Positions 18,880 through 27,579 of a DNA stretch of 64,000 nt are shown piece by piece. A program made the position numbers and the translations under genes. This stretch comes from Crenalkalicoccus roseus (GTDB lineage: Bacteria; Pseudomonadota; Alphaproteobacteria; Acetobacterales; Acetobacteraceae). The stretch is taken from NCBI RefSeq assembly GCF_004761865.1, contig NZ_SJDM01000002.1, forward strand, positions 102,521-166,520, given 5' to 3'. The notes beneath the pieces were generated by a model. The model made no database searches, was not told the DNA's origin, and was given only the letters and a program-made list of their open reading frames with translations. Numbering within the stretch: position 1 is the stretch's first letter; the number at the start of each line of letters is the position of its first letter.

Positions 18880-19296
18880 ATGCGAGGAGTGCCCGACATC
18901 AGCCCCAGCGAGACCTGGCGGGCCCTCAGGGAGGACCCCAAGGCCGTCCTGGTGGACGTGCGCACGGATGCGGAGTGGAATTTCGTCGGCGTGCCCGACC
19001 TCGCCGAGGCGGGGAAGGAGGTGGTGCTGATCCCCTGGCAGCTCTACCCCTCCATGCAGGTGAACGCCGCCTTCGCGGAGCATCTGCGCAAGGCGGGGCT
19101 GACGCCGGAGCACCGGCTCTACTTCATCTGCCGCTCCGGCGCCCGCAGCCTGGCGGCGGCGCAGACCGCGCAGGCGGCGGGCTTCCCCGAAGCCTTCAAC
19201 GTCGCCGACGGCTTCGAGGGGCCGGTGGACGCGGAGGGGCACCGCGGCACCGTCGCCGGCTGGAAGGCCGAGGGGCTGCCCTGGCGGCAGCGCTGA
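18880..19296 (+). CDS. Rhodanese-like sulfurtransferase domain protein
   Basis: A 138-residue single-domain rhodanese. The active-site loop is CRSGARS in YFICRSGARSL, with Cys as the persulfide carrier, and DVRTDAEWNFVGVP is the usual N-terminal signature. It likely acts in the cytoplasm in sulfur transfer or detoxification. The ATG follows GCAGGAGAGG. The DUF3237 gene begins 15 bp downstream, so they are probably co-transcribed. Confidence 0.93.
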   Translation: MRGVPDISPSETWRALREDPKAVLVDVRTDAEWNFVGVPDLAEAGKEVVLIPWQLYPSMQVNAAFAEHLRKAGLTPEHRLYFICRSGARSLAAAQTAQAAGFPEAFNVADGFEGPVDAEGHRGTVAGWKAEGLPWRQR

Positions 19297-19311
19297 GAAG
19301 GGAGACGAGAC

Positions 19312-19785
19312 GTGACCGAGGCACCGCTGCCGCTCCGCACGGAGTTCCTGTTCCGCATGGCCCTTGCCGCCGGCGCGCCGCAGATGACGGCCCCCGGACG
19401 CGGCGGGGAGCTGCGCGTCATTCCCGTCACCGGCGGGCGCTTCGAGGGGCCGCGCCTCAGGGGGGAGGTGGTGCCCGGCACCACGGCGGACTGGCTGCGG
19501 GTGGAGGCGGACGGCACCGCGCACATGGATGTGCGGCTGGTGATGCGCACCGATCGCGGGCAGCTCTTCTACATGCACTACAGCGGCCTCCGCACCGGCG
19601 CGCCGGAGGTGCTGGCCCGGCTCGGCGCCGGAGAGGCGGTGGACCCGGCCGACTACTACTTCCGCATCGCCATCCGCTTCGAGACGGGCGATGCGGAGCT
19701 CGCCTGGCTGAACCGCGTGCTCGCCCTCGGCGTCGGCCAGCGGCCGCCGGGCGGGCCGACCTACGACGTGTACGTGGTGCGCTAG
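19312..19785 (+). CDS. DUF3237 domain protein
   Basis: A 157-residue protein matching the DUF3237 beta-barrel family in its whole length (PLRTEFLFRMAL start, GRFEGPRLRGEVVPGTTADWL core, YYFRIAIRFETG near the end). No biochemical role is established for the family. The start is a GTG preceded by GGGAGACGAG. It follows the rhodanese gene closely, and its TAG stop begins a dispersed repeat module. Confidence 0.85.
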   Translation: MTEAPLPLRTEFLFRMALAAGAPQMTAPGRGGELRVIPVTGGRFEGPRLRGEVVPGTTADWLRVEADGTAHMDVRLVMRTDRGQLFYMHYSGLRTGAPEVLARLGAGEAVDPADYYFRIAIRFETGDAELAWLNRVLALGVGQRPPGGPTYDVYVVR

Positions 19786-19883
19786 AGCATTGTCCGTTCA
19801 CCCTGGCTCGCGGAAACTGCTCCAGCTCGTTGAGTGTGCGAGCCTCTTCCCCCGTCGAGGCCACCTGGACGGGATCTGCTCCA
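19783..19883 (+). repeat. Intergenic repeat, module 2 (copy D)
   Basis: Begins at the TAG stop of the DUF3237 gene (TAGAGCATTGTCCG) and aligns with the second module at 44857 and, inverted, at 51920: shared blocks are CCCTGGCTCGCGG, GTGCGAGCCTCTTC and CGAGGCCACCTGGACGGG. It has no clear module 1 beside it. Confidence 0.7.
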
Positions 19884-20077
19884 GCGCCTGGTCCACGGAG
19901 GCGGGCTCGCCGGAGCCGCGACTCGGCCGCTCGGCAAGGAGCGCAGCGTGATCTGCGGAATCGGATCGCGCCGGTAGCCCGTGCTTCGCCGGGGCGGCGT
20001 CACACTCCCGACCCGGCCCGCCGCGATCCGCTCTTGCGCCGTTCCGCGAAGGCGTACCGCGCCACGGGGCGGCTACC
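19884..20077. other. Intergenic remainder with a repeat-like fragment
   Basis: The gap between the convergent DUF3237 and cysteine-dioxygenase-like genes. The stretch 19991-20040 (GTCACACTCCCGACC, then GCGATCCGCTCT) resembles the right half of repeat module 1, suggesting a decayed copy. Nothing else is recognised. Confidence 0.4.
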
Positions 20078-20677
20078 CTACGCCGCCGCGAGTTCCTGGC
20101 TGCGGTCCCACAGATTCGGCACCGCGGCGTTGGTGTAGCCGGAGATGAAGCGCTTCTCCGCCCCCGTTGCCGGATCGAAGACGCTGCGGGGGATCGCGCC
20201 GATGTTGCCGCCATAGGCGTGGATGCTGATGCTGGGCCGGTCGGCGAAGGCGTTCTCCACCACATGGATGTCGTAGGTATCGGCGCCGACCGCCACCACC
20301 TCGCCCGGCCGCAGCCGGTCCACCCGGCCGGGGCGCATCGGCGTGCCGGGCGGGCCGAGCTGCATCTCGGTCGAGATCTCCTCGCCGCGCAGCATGCCGA
20401 CCAGGCCCCAGACCGTGTGGTTGTGCACCGGCGTCCTCTGCCCGGGGCCCCATACGAAGCTCACCAAGCAGAACCGCTCCGCCGGGTCGCAGTGCAGCAG
20501 GTACTGGCGATAGGTGGGGCCGGGCGTGGCGTAGTCCTCGGGCAGCCAGTCATCGTGGGAGACCAGGTCCCTCAGCAGCGCCGCCCCCTCGGTCAGGAAG
20601 CGGCGCTCCTCCGCCCCCTCATCCGCCAGCCGGGTCATGGCGCACACGAAATGGCGCAGGCGGGCGATGTTGGTCAT
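20078..20677 (-). CDS. Cysteine dioxygenase-like cupin (thiol dioxygenase)
   Basis: A 199-residue non-haem iron cupin of the cysteine dioxygenase type I family, which would oxidise cysteine or a related thiol such as 3-mercaptopropionate to its sulfinate. The three iron-ligand histidines are evident: His85 and His87 in TPVHNHTVWG and His153 in SIHAYG. The length and the YRQYLLHCDPAERFCLVSFVW strand order fit bacterial members. Cysteine versus mercaptopropionate cannot be decided by eye. It is divergent from another cupin gene and near a rhodanese, so sulfur metabolism is a plausible local theme. Confidence 0.85.
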   Translation of the reverse strand: MTNIARLRHFVCAMTRLADEGAEERRFLTEGAALLRDLVSHDDWLPEDYATPGPTYRQYLLHCDPAERFCLVSFVWGPGQRTPVHNHTVWGLVGMLRGEEISTEMQLGPPGTPMRPGRVDRLRPGEVVAVGADTYDIHVVENAFADRPSISIHAYGGNIGAIPRSVFDPATGAEKRFISGYTNAAVPNLWDRSQELAAA

Positions 20678-20783
20678 GGATTTTCTCCGACGATCCTCTC
20701 GCGGAGAACACTATCCTCCCTGCCGCCCCGCGCGCAAACCATCCGTCCCGACGGCCGTTGCTGGGCCGCGAGGAGGAGAGGCC

Positions 20784-21293
20784 ATGACGCCCGAGACGCT
20801 TCTGCTGGCCGATGACGGCGAGGTTCCGAACAACCCGCGCCTGCCGGCGCTGGTCTATCGCGGCGCGGTGCCCCCCGGCGATCCGGAGGCGGCGGAGGCG
20901 CTGTTCGCCCGGAACGGCTGGCCGCCCGCCTGGCGGAACGGCATCCACCCCTACCACCACTACCACCCCAACGCGCATGAGGCGCTGGCGATCGCCTGCG
21001 GGCAGGTGCGGGTGCAGCTCGGCGGCGAGCAGGGCAGGGCGCTCGACCTGCGGGCGGGGGATGTGGTGGTGCTGCCGGCCGGGGTCGGGCACAAGAATCT
21101 CGGCGCCAGCGAGGATCTGCTGGTGGTCGGCGCCTATCCGCCCGGCGCGGAGCCGGAGGAGTGCCGCGCCGACCGGACGGCGCATGACCGCGCCGTGCAG
21201 GCCATCACCCAGACGCCGGACCCGCCAAGCGATCCGGTGCAGGGCGGCCCCTGGCCCGGCCTCGACCGGGAGGCGGGGAAGGGGCCCGGCTGA
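20784..21293 (+). CDS. YjlB-like cupin protein
   Basis: A 169-residue single-cupin protein. The start (LLLADDGEVPNNPRLPALVY), the metal-site run HPYHHYHPNAHE near residue 55 and AGDVVVLPAGVGHKNLG resemble the YjlB-type cupins. No enzymatic role is known to me for this group. The ATG follows AGGAGGAGAGG. It is divergent from the thiol dioxygenase gene. Confidence 0.8.
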   Translation: MTPETLLLADDGEVPNNPRLPALVYRGAVPPGDPEAAEALFARNGWPPAWRNGIHPYHHYHPNAHEALAIACGQVRVQLGGEQGRALDLRAGDVVVLPAGVGHKNLGASEDLLVVGAYPPGAEPEECRADRTAHDRAVQAITQTPDPPSDPVQGGPWPGLDREAGKGPG

Positions 21294-21338
21294 CCCTCCG
21301 GCGGGGCCGCGCGCGGGCGGCTCCGCCGCGATGACGGG

Positions 21339-22406
21339 TCAGGCCGCCTCGGCAGTCAGCACGATGCGCCCGACCACCTTGCCCTCGCGCAGGCGGTTCA
21401 GCGCCGCGTCGGCGTTGCGCAGCGGTTCCCTGGTGATCGGGATCGGCGGGATCTTGCCCTGCTTGGCGATGTCGATCAGCGCCCGCAGCTCCTTCACATT
21501 GCCGACATAGCTGCCCTGCACCGTCAGGGCGCGGATCGGCATCAGCGGCAGGGGAATGGAGAGCTCCCCTCCGAACAGCCCGACCTGCACCAGCTTGCCG
21601 CCCTTGCGCAGCGCGTCAAAGGCGAAGCGCGCGGTCTGGGTGCCGTTCACCAGGTCCACCACGCCCGCGACCGGACCGCCGCAGGCGTCGAGGATACGCT
21701 TGGTGGTGTCGTCGCCGGAGACGAGCACGGCATCCGTCGCGCCCTCCTCGCGTGCCGCGTCCAGCTTCTTCTGGTCCACGTCCACGATGCAGATGCGCCG
21801 GTGGCCGAGCGCCTTCAGGATGGCGATGGCGTTCAGCCCGAGCCCGCCGGCGCCGACCAGCACGATCGGCTCCTCCGGGTCCATCGGCATCAGCTTGTTC
21901 ACCGCCGAATAGACGGTGACGCCGGAACAGGCGTAGGTCGCGGCCAGCGCCGGGTCGAGGCCCTGGATGTCCACCAGGTGCTTCACATGCGTCGCCAGCA
22001 CGTGCGTCGCGTAGCCGCCGTTCTGATAGACGCCGAGGCTTCTCGGCGTCAGGCACATGTTCTCCTCGTCGCGCTGGCAGGCGGCGCACTTGCCGCAACC
22101 GACCCAGGGATAGACGAGGCGGACATCGCCCACCTTCACGCCCTGGCCCTCGGCCTCGGGGCCGAGCTTCACCACGCGGCCGACGATCTCGTGGCCCATC
22201 GCCAGCGGCAGCACCACGCCGCGGTCGGTCAGCCGCATCTTGCCGCGGCTGCCGAGGTCGTACTCGCCCTCCCAGATGTGCAGGTCGGAATGGCAGACGC
22301 CGGCATGGGTGACCTCGAGCAGCACCTGGGCGCCCTGCGGCTCCGGCGTCGGCAGCTCGATCTCCTGCAGCGGCTTCCCGGTCTCGACCACGGCCCATGC
22401 GCGCAT
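21339..22406 (-). CDS. Zinc-dependent alcohol dehydrogenase
   Basis: A 355-residue medium-chain dehydrogenase. Catalytic zinc ligands are Cys38 (GVCHSDLH) and the His of MGHEIVG at 72; the structural zinc Cys set is 104, 107, 110 and 118. The Rossmann motif VGAGGLGLNAIAILKALG lies near residue 183 and an acidic Asp ends the second strand (CIVDVDQ), consistent with NAD. The enzyme would oxidise a primary or secondary alcohol; substrate unknown. It stands alone on the minus strand with 45 bp to the convergent cupin gene. Confidence 0.93.
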   Translation of the reverse strand: MRAWAVVETGKPLQEIELPTPEPQGAQVLLEVTHAGVCHSDLHIWEGEYDLGSRGKMRLTDRGVVLPLAMGHEIVGRVVKLGPEAEGQGVKVGDVRLVYPWVGCGKCAACQRDEENMCLTPRSLGVYQNGGYATHVLATHVKHLVDIQGLDPALAATYACSGVTVYSAVNKLMPMDPEEPIVLVGAGGLGLNAIAILKALGHRRICIVDVDQKKLDAAREEGATDAVLVSGDDTTKRILDACGGPVAGVVDLVNGTQTARFAFDALRKGGKLVQVGLFGGELSIPLPLMPIRALTVQGSYVGNVKELRALIDIAKQGKIPPIPITREPLRNADAALNRLREGKVVGRIVLTAEAA

Positions 22407-22528
22407 GGGGTTCCTCCCGAAAACGACGATCCGGCGCGCATGTCACCAAGCGCCGCAATGGGGGTCAAGGCATGCGGAAGGCGGGGCCGGCGTCGACGCC
22501 GGCCCCGCGCTACCGGTTCGTCGCCGCC

Positions 22529-23071
22529 TCAGCGCGTGGCCGGGGACTCCGCGGGTGCCGGCGGCGCGGTCGTGCCGGTGGCCGGGGCGGGGTCGGTCGC
22601 GCCCGGCGCGGGGCCGATGCCGGCGCCGGCGGTGCCGGGGCCGGTGGTACCGGCCGGCGGCGCGGCCGCGGTGCCCGCCGGACCGCCGCCCGCGCCAGGC
22701 GGGGTGCCGACGCCGGTGCCCGTCGCCGTGTCGCCCGGCGCGGCCGTCATGCCGCCGCGATCCGCCGGGATATCGGCACGCGGCATCGTCTCACCGGCAA
22801 CCGGCTGGCGGTCGGCGCCGGCTACCGTGTCGCGCTGGCCGAGATTGCCATCCCAGGCGAACCAGGCGACGAGCAGCAGCACGACGAGGGCGCCGATGGC
22901 CCAGCCCCAGCCGCCGGCGCGGCGGCGTATAGGCGGCGGCGAGCCGGCCGTGGCCGGCCCGACCGTCGGCCGCGCGGCGGTGTCGGGGTGCAGGGTCGGG
23001 TCGGTCGGCATCGCCGGGTCGCGCGGCGCCGCAGGGTCGAGGGGGTCGCGCGGATCGCGGGCGTTGGCCAT
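22529..23071 (-). CDS. Single-pass membrane protein with Pro/Gly/Ala-rich tail
   Basis: A 180-residue protein with a DPRDP-rich N-terminus, one transmembrane helix (WGWAIGALVVLLLVAWFAW, about residues 54-72) and a roughly 100-residue low-complexity tail of Pro, Gly, Ala and Thr, probably periplasmic. The start at 23071 is preceded by GGGAGAATTCC. No known family. It follows the TelA gene on the same strand but is separated from it by two strong hairpins, so it may be transcribed separately. Confidence 0.65.
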   Translation of the reverse strand: MANARDPRDPLDPAAPRDPAMPTDPTLHPDTAARPTVGPATAGSPPPIRRRAGGWGWAIGALVVLLLVAWFAWDGNLGQRDTVAGADRQPVAGETMPRADIPADRGGMTAAPGDTATGTGVGTPPGAGGGPAGTAAAPPAGTTGPGTAGAGIGPAPGATDPAPATGTTAPPAPAESPATR

Positions 23072-23116
23072 GGAATTCTCCCATCCTTCGGTTGTCGGAT
23101 GGGACAACGTGCGCAT

Positions 23117-23175
23117 CGGAAGGGGGTTCGGCCCCCTTCCGCCTCAAGACGGGGGCCGTGGCCACCCTGCCACGG
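23117..23175 (-). terminator. Two tandem hairpins downstream of telA-like gene
   Basis: A 10-bp perfect stem (23117-23126 with 23132-23141, loop TTCGG) and a 7-bp stem (23156-23162 with 23169-23175) lie between the telA-like stop and the next gene. There is no T tract, but the first stem is very stable. They could terminate the TelA/XpaC operon or protect its mRNA. Confidence 0.5.
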
Positions 23176-23185
23176 CGGCGCGGGC

Positions 23186-24334
23186 TCAGCCCGGCCGCGG
23201 CTGCGCCCGCGCGCGGGCGGCGGTCAGCGCCCGGCGGATCTCCGCCTCCGCCTTCTCGAGCTCCTTGCCCGCGGCGGCGCGCTGCGCCTGCGCCTCCTGC
23301 GCGATGCGGAGCGAATCCTCGATCGTCGCCACCAGCGAGGCGTTGGCCTTCTTCACCGCCTCGATGTCGAAGACGCCGCGCTCGATCTGGGTGCGCGCCT
23401 CGATGTTGCCCTGGCGCAGGCGCTCGGCATTGGCGGTGAGCAGCTCGTTCGTCAGGTCGGTCGCCTCCTTGAGCGTCCGCCCCGCCTCGCGCATGCGCTG
23501 GATCGCCAGCGCCTGGGCGAGCTGCTGGCGCCACAGCGGCACCGTGTTGGCGATCACGCTCTGGATCTTGGCGGCGAGCGCCTTGTCGTTCTCCTGGATC
23601 AGGCGGATCGAGGGCAGGGCCTGCATCGCCACCTGGCGCGTCAGCTTCAGGTCGTGCACGCGCCGCTCCAGCTCGTCGCGCGCGGCGCGCAGGTCGCGCA
23701 GCCGCTGCGCCGCGACGGAGTCGCCGCCCTCCACCTCCCGCGCCATGGCGGGGATCGCCTCCTGGTCCACGCGGCGCAGCACCATCTCGCCGGCGGCGAT
23801 GTGGTCGCCGAGGCCGTGGAACCATTCGAGCGTGGCGCCGTACAGGCGCTCCAGCTTCTCCACGTCCTCGAGCAGGCGCGTGCGGTGGGTGTCGAGCCGG
23901 TCGCCGATCTCCTCCACCTGGCCCTTGATGGTCTCGTAGCGCTGCACCACGCGCGCCGTCTCGGCGCGGGCGCGGCCGAACATGCGGGCGAGGAAGCCCG
24001 GCCGCTCGCCGAGCCCGCTCATGTCGAAGCCGCGCAGCGTGGCGAGCAGGCTGGACAGCGTCACCCCCGCCTCGCCCGCCTCGCGGTTGCGCGCCCCCTC
24101 CAGCATCGCGTCGGCGGCGGCGGTGGCGCGGTTCTGCGCCTCCTGCCCGAAGCGCAGGATGCTGCCGGGATCGGCGATGTCGAGCTGCTGCGCCAGCCGC
24201 TCGATCTCCGGCCGCCGCTCCTCCGGCACGCGCTCGACGGCGGCGGCGAGCGCGGCGGCGGTGGCGTCGCGCACCGCTGCCGCGGCCTCGTTCACGGGCG
24301 CCTCGGCCGGCATGTCCCGGGTGGTGTCGCTCAT
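23186..24334 (-). CDS. TelA/toxic anion resistance family protein
   Basis: A 382-residue alpha-helical protein of the TelA/KlaA family (linked in some plasmids to tellurite resistance; general function unclear, probably envelope stress). Family landmarks are YETIKGQVEEIGDRLDTHR, the LERLYGATLEWFHGLGDHIAAGE block and the C-terminal ANASLVATIEDSLRIA. No membrane segment. Its ATG overlaps the stop of the upstream XpaC-like gene by 4 bp, so they are co-translated, a pairing seen widely between these two families. Confidence 0.88.
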   Translation of the reverse strand: MSDTTRDMPAEAPVNEAAAAVRDATAAALAAAVERVPEERRPEIERLAQQLDIADPGSILRFGQEAQNRATAAADAMLEGARNREAGEAGVTLSSLLATLRGFDMSGLGERPGFLARMFGRARAETARVVQRYETIKGQVEEIGDRLDTHRTRLLEDVEKLERLYGATLEWFHGLGDHIAAGEMVLRRVDQEAIPAMAREVEGGDSVAAQRLRDLRAARDELERRVHDLKLTRQVAMQALPSIRLIQENDKALAAKIQSVIANTVPLWRQQLAQALAIQRMREAGRTLKEATDLTNELLTANAERLRQGNIEARTQIERGVFDIEAVKKANASLVATIEDSLRIAQEAQAQRAAAGKELEKAEAEIRRALTAARARAQPRPG

Positions 24335-25080
24335 CGGTAGCCCTCCTCGCGCAGCCGGTCGGACAGGACCTTGACCTGGATCTCCAGCGCCTCGCTCTCC
24401 TCGCGGCGCAGGCGCTCGCGCAGCTCCCGCGCCGTGGCGGCAAGATCGTCCAGCAGCAGCGGCAGTTTCTCGGGCGGGGCGGCGCCGGCCTCCAGCCGCT
24501 CGGTGATGCGCTCGAGCCCCTCCAGGTGGACGTTCAGGAAGCGCCGCGCCATCGGCAGGCGCTCGGGCTTCGCCGTCAGGTCGTCGAGCACGCCTTCCAT
24601 GGCGTCGGCAACGCCGCGCAGCCGCCGGTCGGCCAGCCGGTCGGCCACCGCCTCGACGCGCGCGAGGCGCAGCCGCGCCTCCTCGATCGGCCCGGGCGGG
24701 GGCGGCGGCGGCGCGGGCGGCGGCGGCGGCGCGGCCTCGGGCAGGGAGTCGTAGAGCAGGCGGGTGCCGAACAGCGCGCCCGCGGCCATGACGAAGGGCA
24801 GGATGGCACCCATGCCGCCGGCGAAATAGGCGGCGAGGCCCGTGCCCACGGCCATCAGCCAGCTCGCCCGGCGCAGATCGCCCTTGCGGCCGCGCCGGAT
24901 CATCCGCGCCGCCAGCAGCGAGCCGCCGATGCCGAGGGCGCAGCCGAGCACGATGCGGTCCGCCCCGCCGAGCGCCGCGAGCAGCGCCGCCGGCAGCAGC
25001 GGCAGGGCAAAGAGCGGCAGCGCCAGGCCGCGGTAGCGCAGCCGCAGCCGGACCCAGGCGGCGAGGAAGCCGTCCAGCAT
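24331..25080 (-). CDS. XpaC-like (5-bromo-4-chloroindolyl phosphate hydrolysis) protein
   Basis: A 249-residue protein with four hydrophobic stretches in the N-terminal 105 residues, a proline-rich linker (about 118-132) and a helical C-terminal domain containing the XpaC-like ARRFLNVHLEGLERITERL segment. The family is named after a Bacillus gene affecting indolyl phosphate hydrolysis; true function is unknown. It is the middle gene of a three-gene operon: its start overlaps the stop of a 47-residue membrane protein by 1 bp and its stop overlaps the telA-like start by 4 bp. Confidence 0.82.
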   Translation of the reverse strand: MLDGFLAAWVRLRLRYRGLALPLFALPLLPAALLAALGGADRIVLGCALGIGGSLLAARMIRRGRKGDLRRASWLMAVGTGLAAYFAGGMGAILPFVMAAGALFGTRLLYDSLPEAAPPPPPAPPPPPPGPIEEARLRLARVEAVADRLADRRLRGVADAMEGVLDDLTAKPERLPMARRFLNVHLEGLERITERLEAGAAPPEKLPLLLDDLAATARELRERLRREESEALEIQVKVLSDRLREEGYR

Positions 25081-25223
25081 CAGAATAGCGCCTGCACGGC
25101 GCGGATCAGCGCGAAGATCCCGGTCAGGGACATGGTGCCCCCCAGCAGCAGCGCCCCCCCGAACCAGGCGAGGGGCGCGCCGCGCGGCACGGGGGTGGCG
25201 GGGGTGACGTTGCTCGGCTCCAT
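25080..25223 (-). CDS. 47-residue single-pass membrane protein of TelA/XpaC operon
   Basis: A short protein with a polar N-terminus and one hydrophobic helix (about residues 18-42, with GGALLLGGTMSLTGIFALI). It is supported by context rather than homology: its TGA overlaps the ATG of the XpaC-like gene by 1 bp, and codon use matches the neighbours. The ribosome site is weak (CGCC before the ATG at 25223), and another in-frame ATG lies further in. It would sit at the inner membrane next to XpaC. Confidence 0.55.
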   Translation of the reverse strand: MEPSNVTPATPVPRGAPLAWFGGALLLGGTMSLTGIFALIRAVQALF

Positions 25224-25302
25224 GGCGGGGCGTAGATCGGTTCGGCAGGCGGTGCGATCAAGCGCCTGCGGATGCGCGCGATCGTGAGCGGGGGAGGAGC
25301 GG

Positions 25303-26232
25303 ATGGAACGAGTCGCCGTGGTGGGCGCCGGGCTGATCGGGCGGGCCTGGGCCATCGTCTTCGCCCGCGCCGGGCTCGCCGTCTCGCTGTGGGACAAGCT
25401 GCCGGGGGTGGCGGAGGGTGCGATGCCCGTCATCCGCGCGCGGCTGGCCGATCTCCGTGCCGCCGGGCTGGTCGGGGAGGCGCCGGAGGCGATCGCCGCC
25501 CGCATCGCCCCGGTGGCCGAGCTCGGCGCGGCGGTTGCCGGCGCGGCGCATGTGCAGGAGAACGGGCCGGAACGCCTCGAGCCGAAGCGGGAGCTGTTCG
25601 CGGAGCTCGACCGGCTCTGCCCGCCGGAGGTGGTGCTCGCCTCCTCGACCAGCGGCATCCCGGCCAGCGCCTTCACCGCCACCCTGGCGGGGCGCGGCCG
25701 CTGCCTGGTCGCCCATCCGGTGAACCCGCCCTACCTCGTGCCGCTGGTCGAGCTGGTCGGCGCCCCCTGGACCGAGCCGGCGGTGGTGGCGCGCACCCGC
25801 GCGCTGATGGAGCGGGTGGGCCAGGTGCCGGTGACGGCGCACAGGGAGACGCGCGGCTTCGTGCTGAACCGGCTGCAGGCGGCGCTGCTCGCCGAGGCGT
25901 TCCGGCTGGTGCGCGACGGGGTGATGTCGGTCGAGGACGTGGACCGCTGCGTGAAGGACGGGCTCGGCCTGCGCTGGTCCTTCATGGGCCCCTTCGAGAC
26001 CATCGACCTCAACGCGCCGGGCGGCGTCGCCGACTATGCCGAGCGCTTCGGACCGCTGATGGGCGGCATCACCGAGGAGCAGACCCCCTTCCACTACGAC
26101 GCCGCGACGGTGGCGCGCGTCGCCGCCGAGCGCCGCGCCGCCCTGCCGCTCGAGCGCATCGAGGAGCGCAGCGCCTGGCGCGACCGCCGGCTGATGGCGC
26201 TGCTGGCGCACCGGCGCGGACAGGGCGGCTGA
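25303..26232 (+). CDS. 3-hydroxyacyl-CoA dehydrogenase-family oxidoreductase
   Basis: A 309-residue NAD-dependent dehydrogenase with the Rossmann motif VVGAGLIGRAWAIVFARAG at the N-terminus and the catalytic region VAHPVNPPYLVPLVELV. The NPP form of this motif and the length (about 310) are shared with the lambda-crystallin/L-gulonate 3-dehydrogenase subgroup rather than fatty-acid oxidation multienzymes. The C-terminal domain has the RCVKDGLGLRWSFMGPFET block. A role in sugar acid or carnitine-type hydroxyacid oxidation is possible. It is divergent from the TelA operon. Confidence 0.87.
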   Translation: MERVAVVGAGLIGRAWAIVFARAGLAVSLWDKLPGVAEGAMPVIRARLADLRAAGLVGEAPEAIAARIAPVAELGAAVAGAAHVQENGPERLEPKRELFAELDRLCPPEVVLASSTSGIPASAFTATLAGRGRCLVAHPVNPPYLVPLVELVGAPWTEPAVVARTRALMERVGQVPVTAHRETRGFVLNRLQAALLAEAFRLVRDGVMSVEDVDRCVKDGLGLRWSFMGPFETIDLNAPGGVADYAERFGPLMGGITEEQTPFHYDAATVARVAAERRAALPLERIEERSAWRDRRLMALLAHRRGQGG

Positions 26233-26254
26233 GCCCGCGGGCGCCGCCGGCGGC

Positions 26255-27532
26255 ATGGAGGGGACGGAGCTGCTGCACCGGCTGGGGGTGGCGCTCGCCA
26301 TCGGCCTCCTGGTCGGTGCGGAGCGCCACTGGCGCGAGCGTGACGATCCGGCGGGCCGGCGCACCGCCGGGGTGCGCACCTTCGGCCTGACGGGGCTGCT
26401 CGGCGGCCTGGCCGGCGCGCTGGCGCAGTCCCCGGCGCTGGCCGGCGGGGCGGGGGCGGCGCTCCTGCTCGGCCTCTGCTTCCTCGGCTCCGGCGCGGCG
26501 ATGGCGGCGTTCAAGCTGCGCGAGGCCGCCGCCGAGGGGCGGTTCAGCGTCACCTCCGTGGTCGCGGCGCAGGCCACCTTCCTGCTCGGCGCGCTCGCCG
26601 TGCTGGGGGAGATGCGGGTGGCGGGCGCGGCGGCGGTGGCGATGACGGCGCTGCTGGCGGCGCGGGAGTCGCTGCACGGCTTCCTCGCCCGGCTGCGCTG
26701 GGTGGAGCTGCGCTCGGCGGTGCTGCTGCTGGCGATGACCCTGGTGGCGCTGCCGCTGGTGCCGGACCGGCCGGTGGCGGCGCTGGCCGGGCTCAACCCG
26801 GCGCGGGTGTGGCTGCTGGCGGTGGTGCTCGCCGCCGTCTCCTTCCTCGGCTACGTGGCGATCCGCCTGTTCGGGCCGCGGGCGGGAGATGCGCTGGCGG
26901 GGGCGGCGGCGGGCCTCGTCTCCTCCACCGCCGCGACGCTCGCCAATGCCCGCGCCTCGGTGGCGCGGCCCGGCGAGGCGCAGGCGCTGGCGGCGGGGGC
27001 GCTGCTGGCCGGCGCCGTCTCCTACCTGCGCACGACGGTCCTGGCCTTCGCGGGCTCGGCCACGCTCGGCACGGCGCTGGCGCCGGCGCTGCTGGCCGGC
27101 GCGGCGGCGCAGGGCGCGGCGGCGGCGCTGCTGCTGCGGCGCGGGCGGCAGGCGGGGGCGGCGGAGGCGCAGGCCATCGGCAACCCCTTCGAGCTGCGCG
27201 CGGTGCTGCAGCTCGCCCTGCTGCTCGCCGCCGTCGCCCTCGTCGCCGAGGCCGCCGCGGCACGCTTCGGCGGCGCGGGGGCGATGGCGGTGGCGGCGCT
27301 GACCGGCCTTGCCGACGTGGACGCGGTGACGCTGACCGTGCCGGCGCTGATGCCCGACCCCCTTCCGTCCTTCCTGGCGGCGGCGACGGTCGCCACCGCC
27401 GTCATCGCCAACGGCCTCGCCAAGACCGCCTATGCCGCCGCCCTCGGCGCCGCCGGCTTCGGCCTGCGCTACGCCGCGGGCACGCTCTGCGGCCTCGCGG
27501 CGACCGGCGCGGTCCTCCTGCTCTCCCGCTGA
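26255..27532 (+). CDS. DUF4010/MgtC-like polytopic membrane protein
   Basis: A 425-residue inner-membrane protein with about 12 helices. The N-terminus matches the MgtC/SapB-type block (GVALAIGLLVGAERHWRER, then TAGVRTFGLTGLLGG) and the C-terminal half matches DUF4010, including AAGLVSSTAATLA and LTGLADVDAVTLTVP. The family is thought to be a transporter-like protein of unknown substrate. The gene starts 22 bp after the dehydrogenase gene and may share its transcript. Confidence 0.85.
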   Translation: MEGTELLHRLGVALAIGLLVGAERHWRERDDPAGRRTAGVRTFGLTGLLGGLAGALAQSPALAGGAGAALLLGLCFLGSGAAMAAFKLREAAAEGRFSVTSVVAAQATFLLGALAVLGEMRVAGAAAVAMTALLAARESLHGFLARLRWVELRSAVLLLAMTLVALPLVPDRPVAALAGLNPARVWLLAVVLAAVSFLGYVAIRLFGPRAGDALAGAAAGLVSSTAATLANARASVARPGEAQALAAGALLAGAVSYLRTTVLAFAGSATLGTALAPALLAGAAAQGAAAALLLRRGRQAGAAEAQAIGNPFELRAVLQLALLLAAVALVAEAAAARFGGAGAMAVAALTGLADVDAVTLTVPALMPDPLPSFLAAATVATAVIANGLAKTAYAAALGAAGFGLRYAAGTLCGLAATGAVLLLSR

Positions 27533-27579
27533 GGGGCGGGGGCGCCAATATCGCCGGCATCAGCGGCGGGAGGCGTGGC

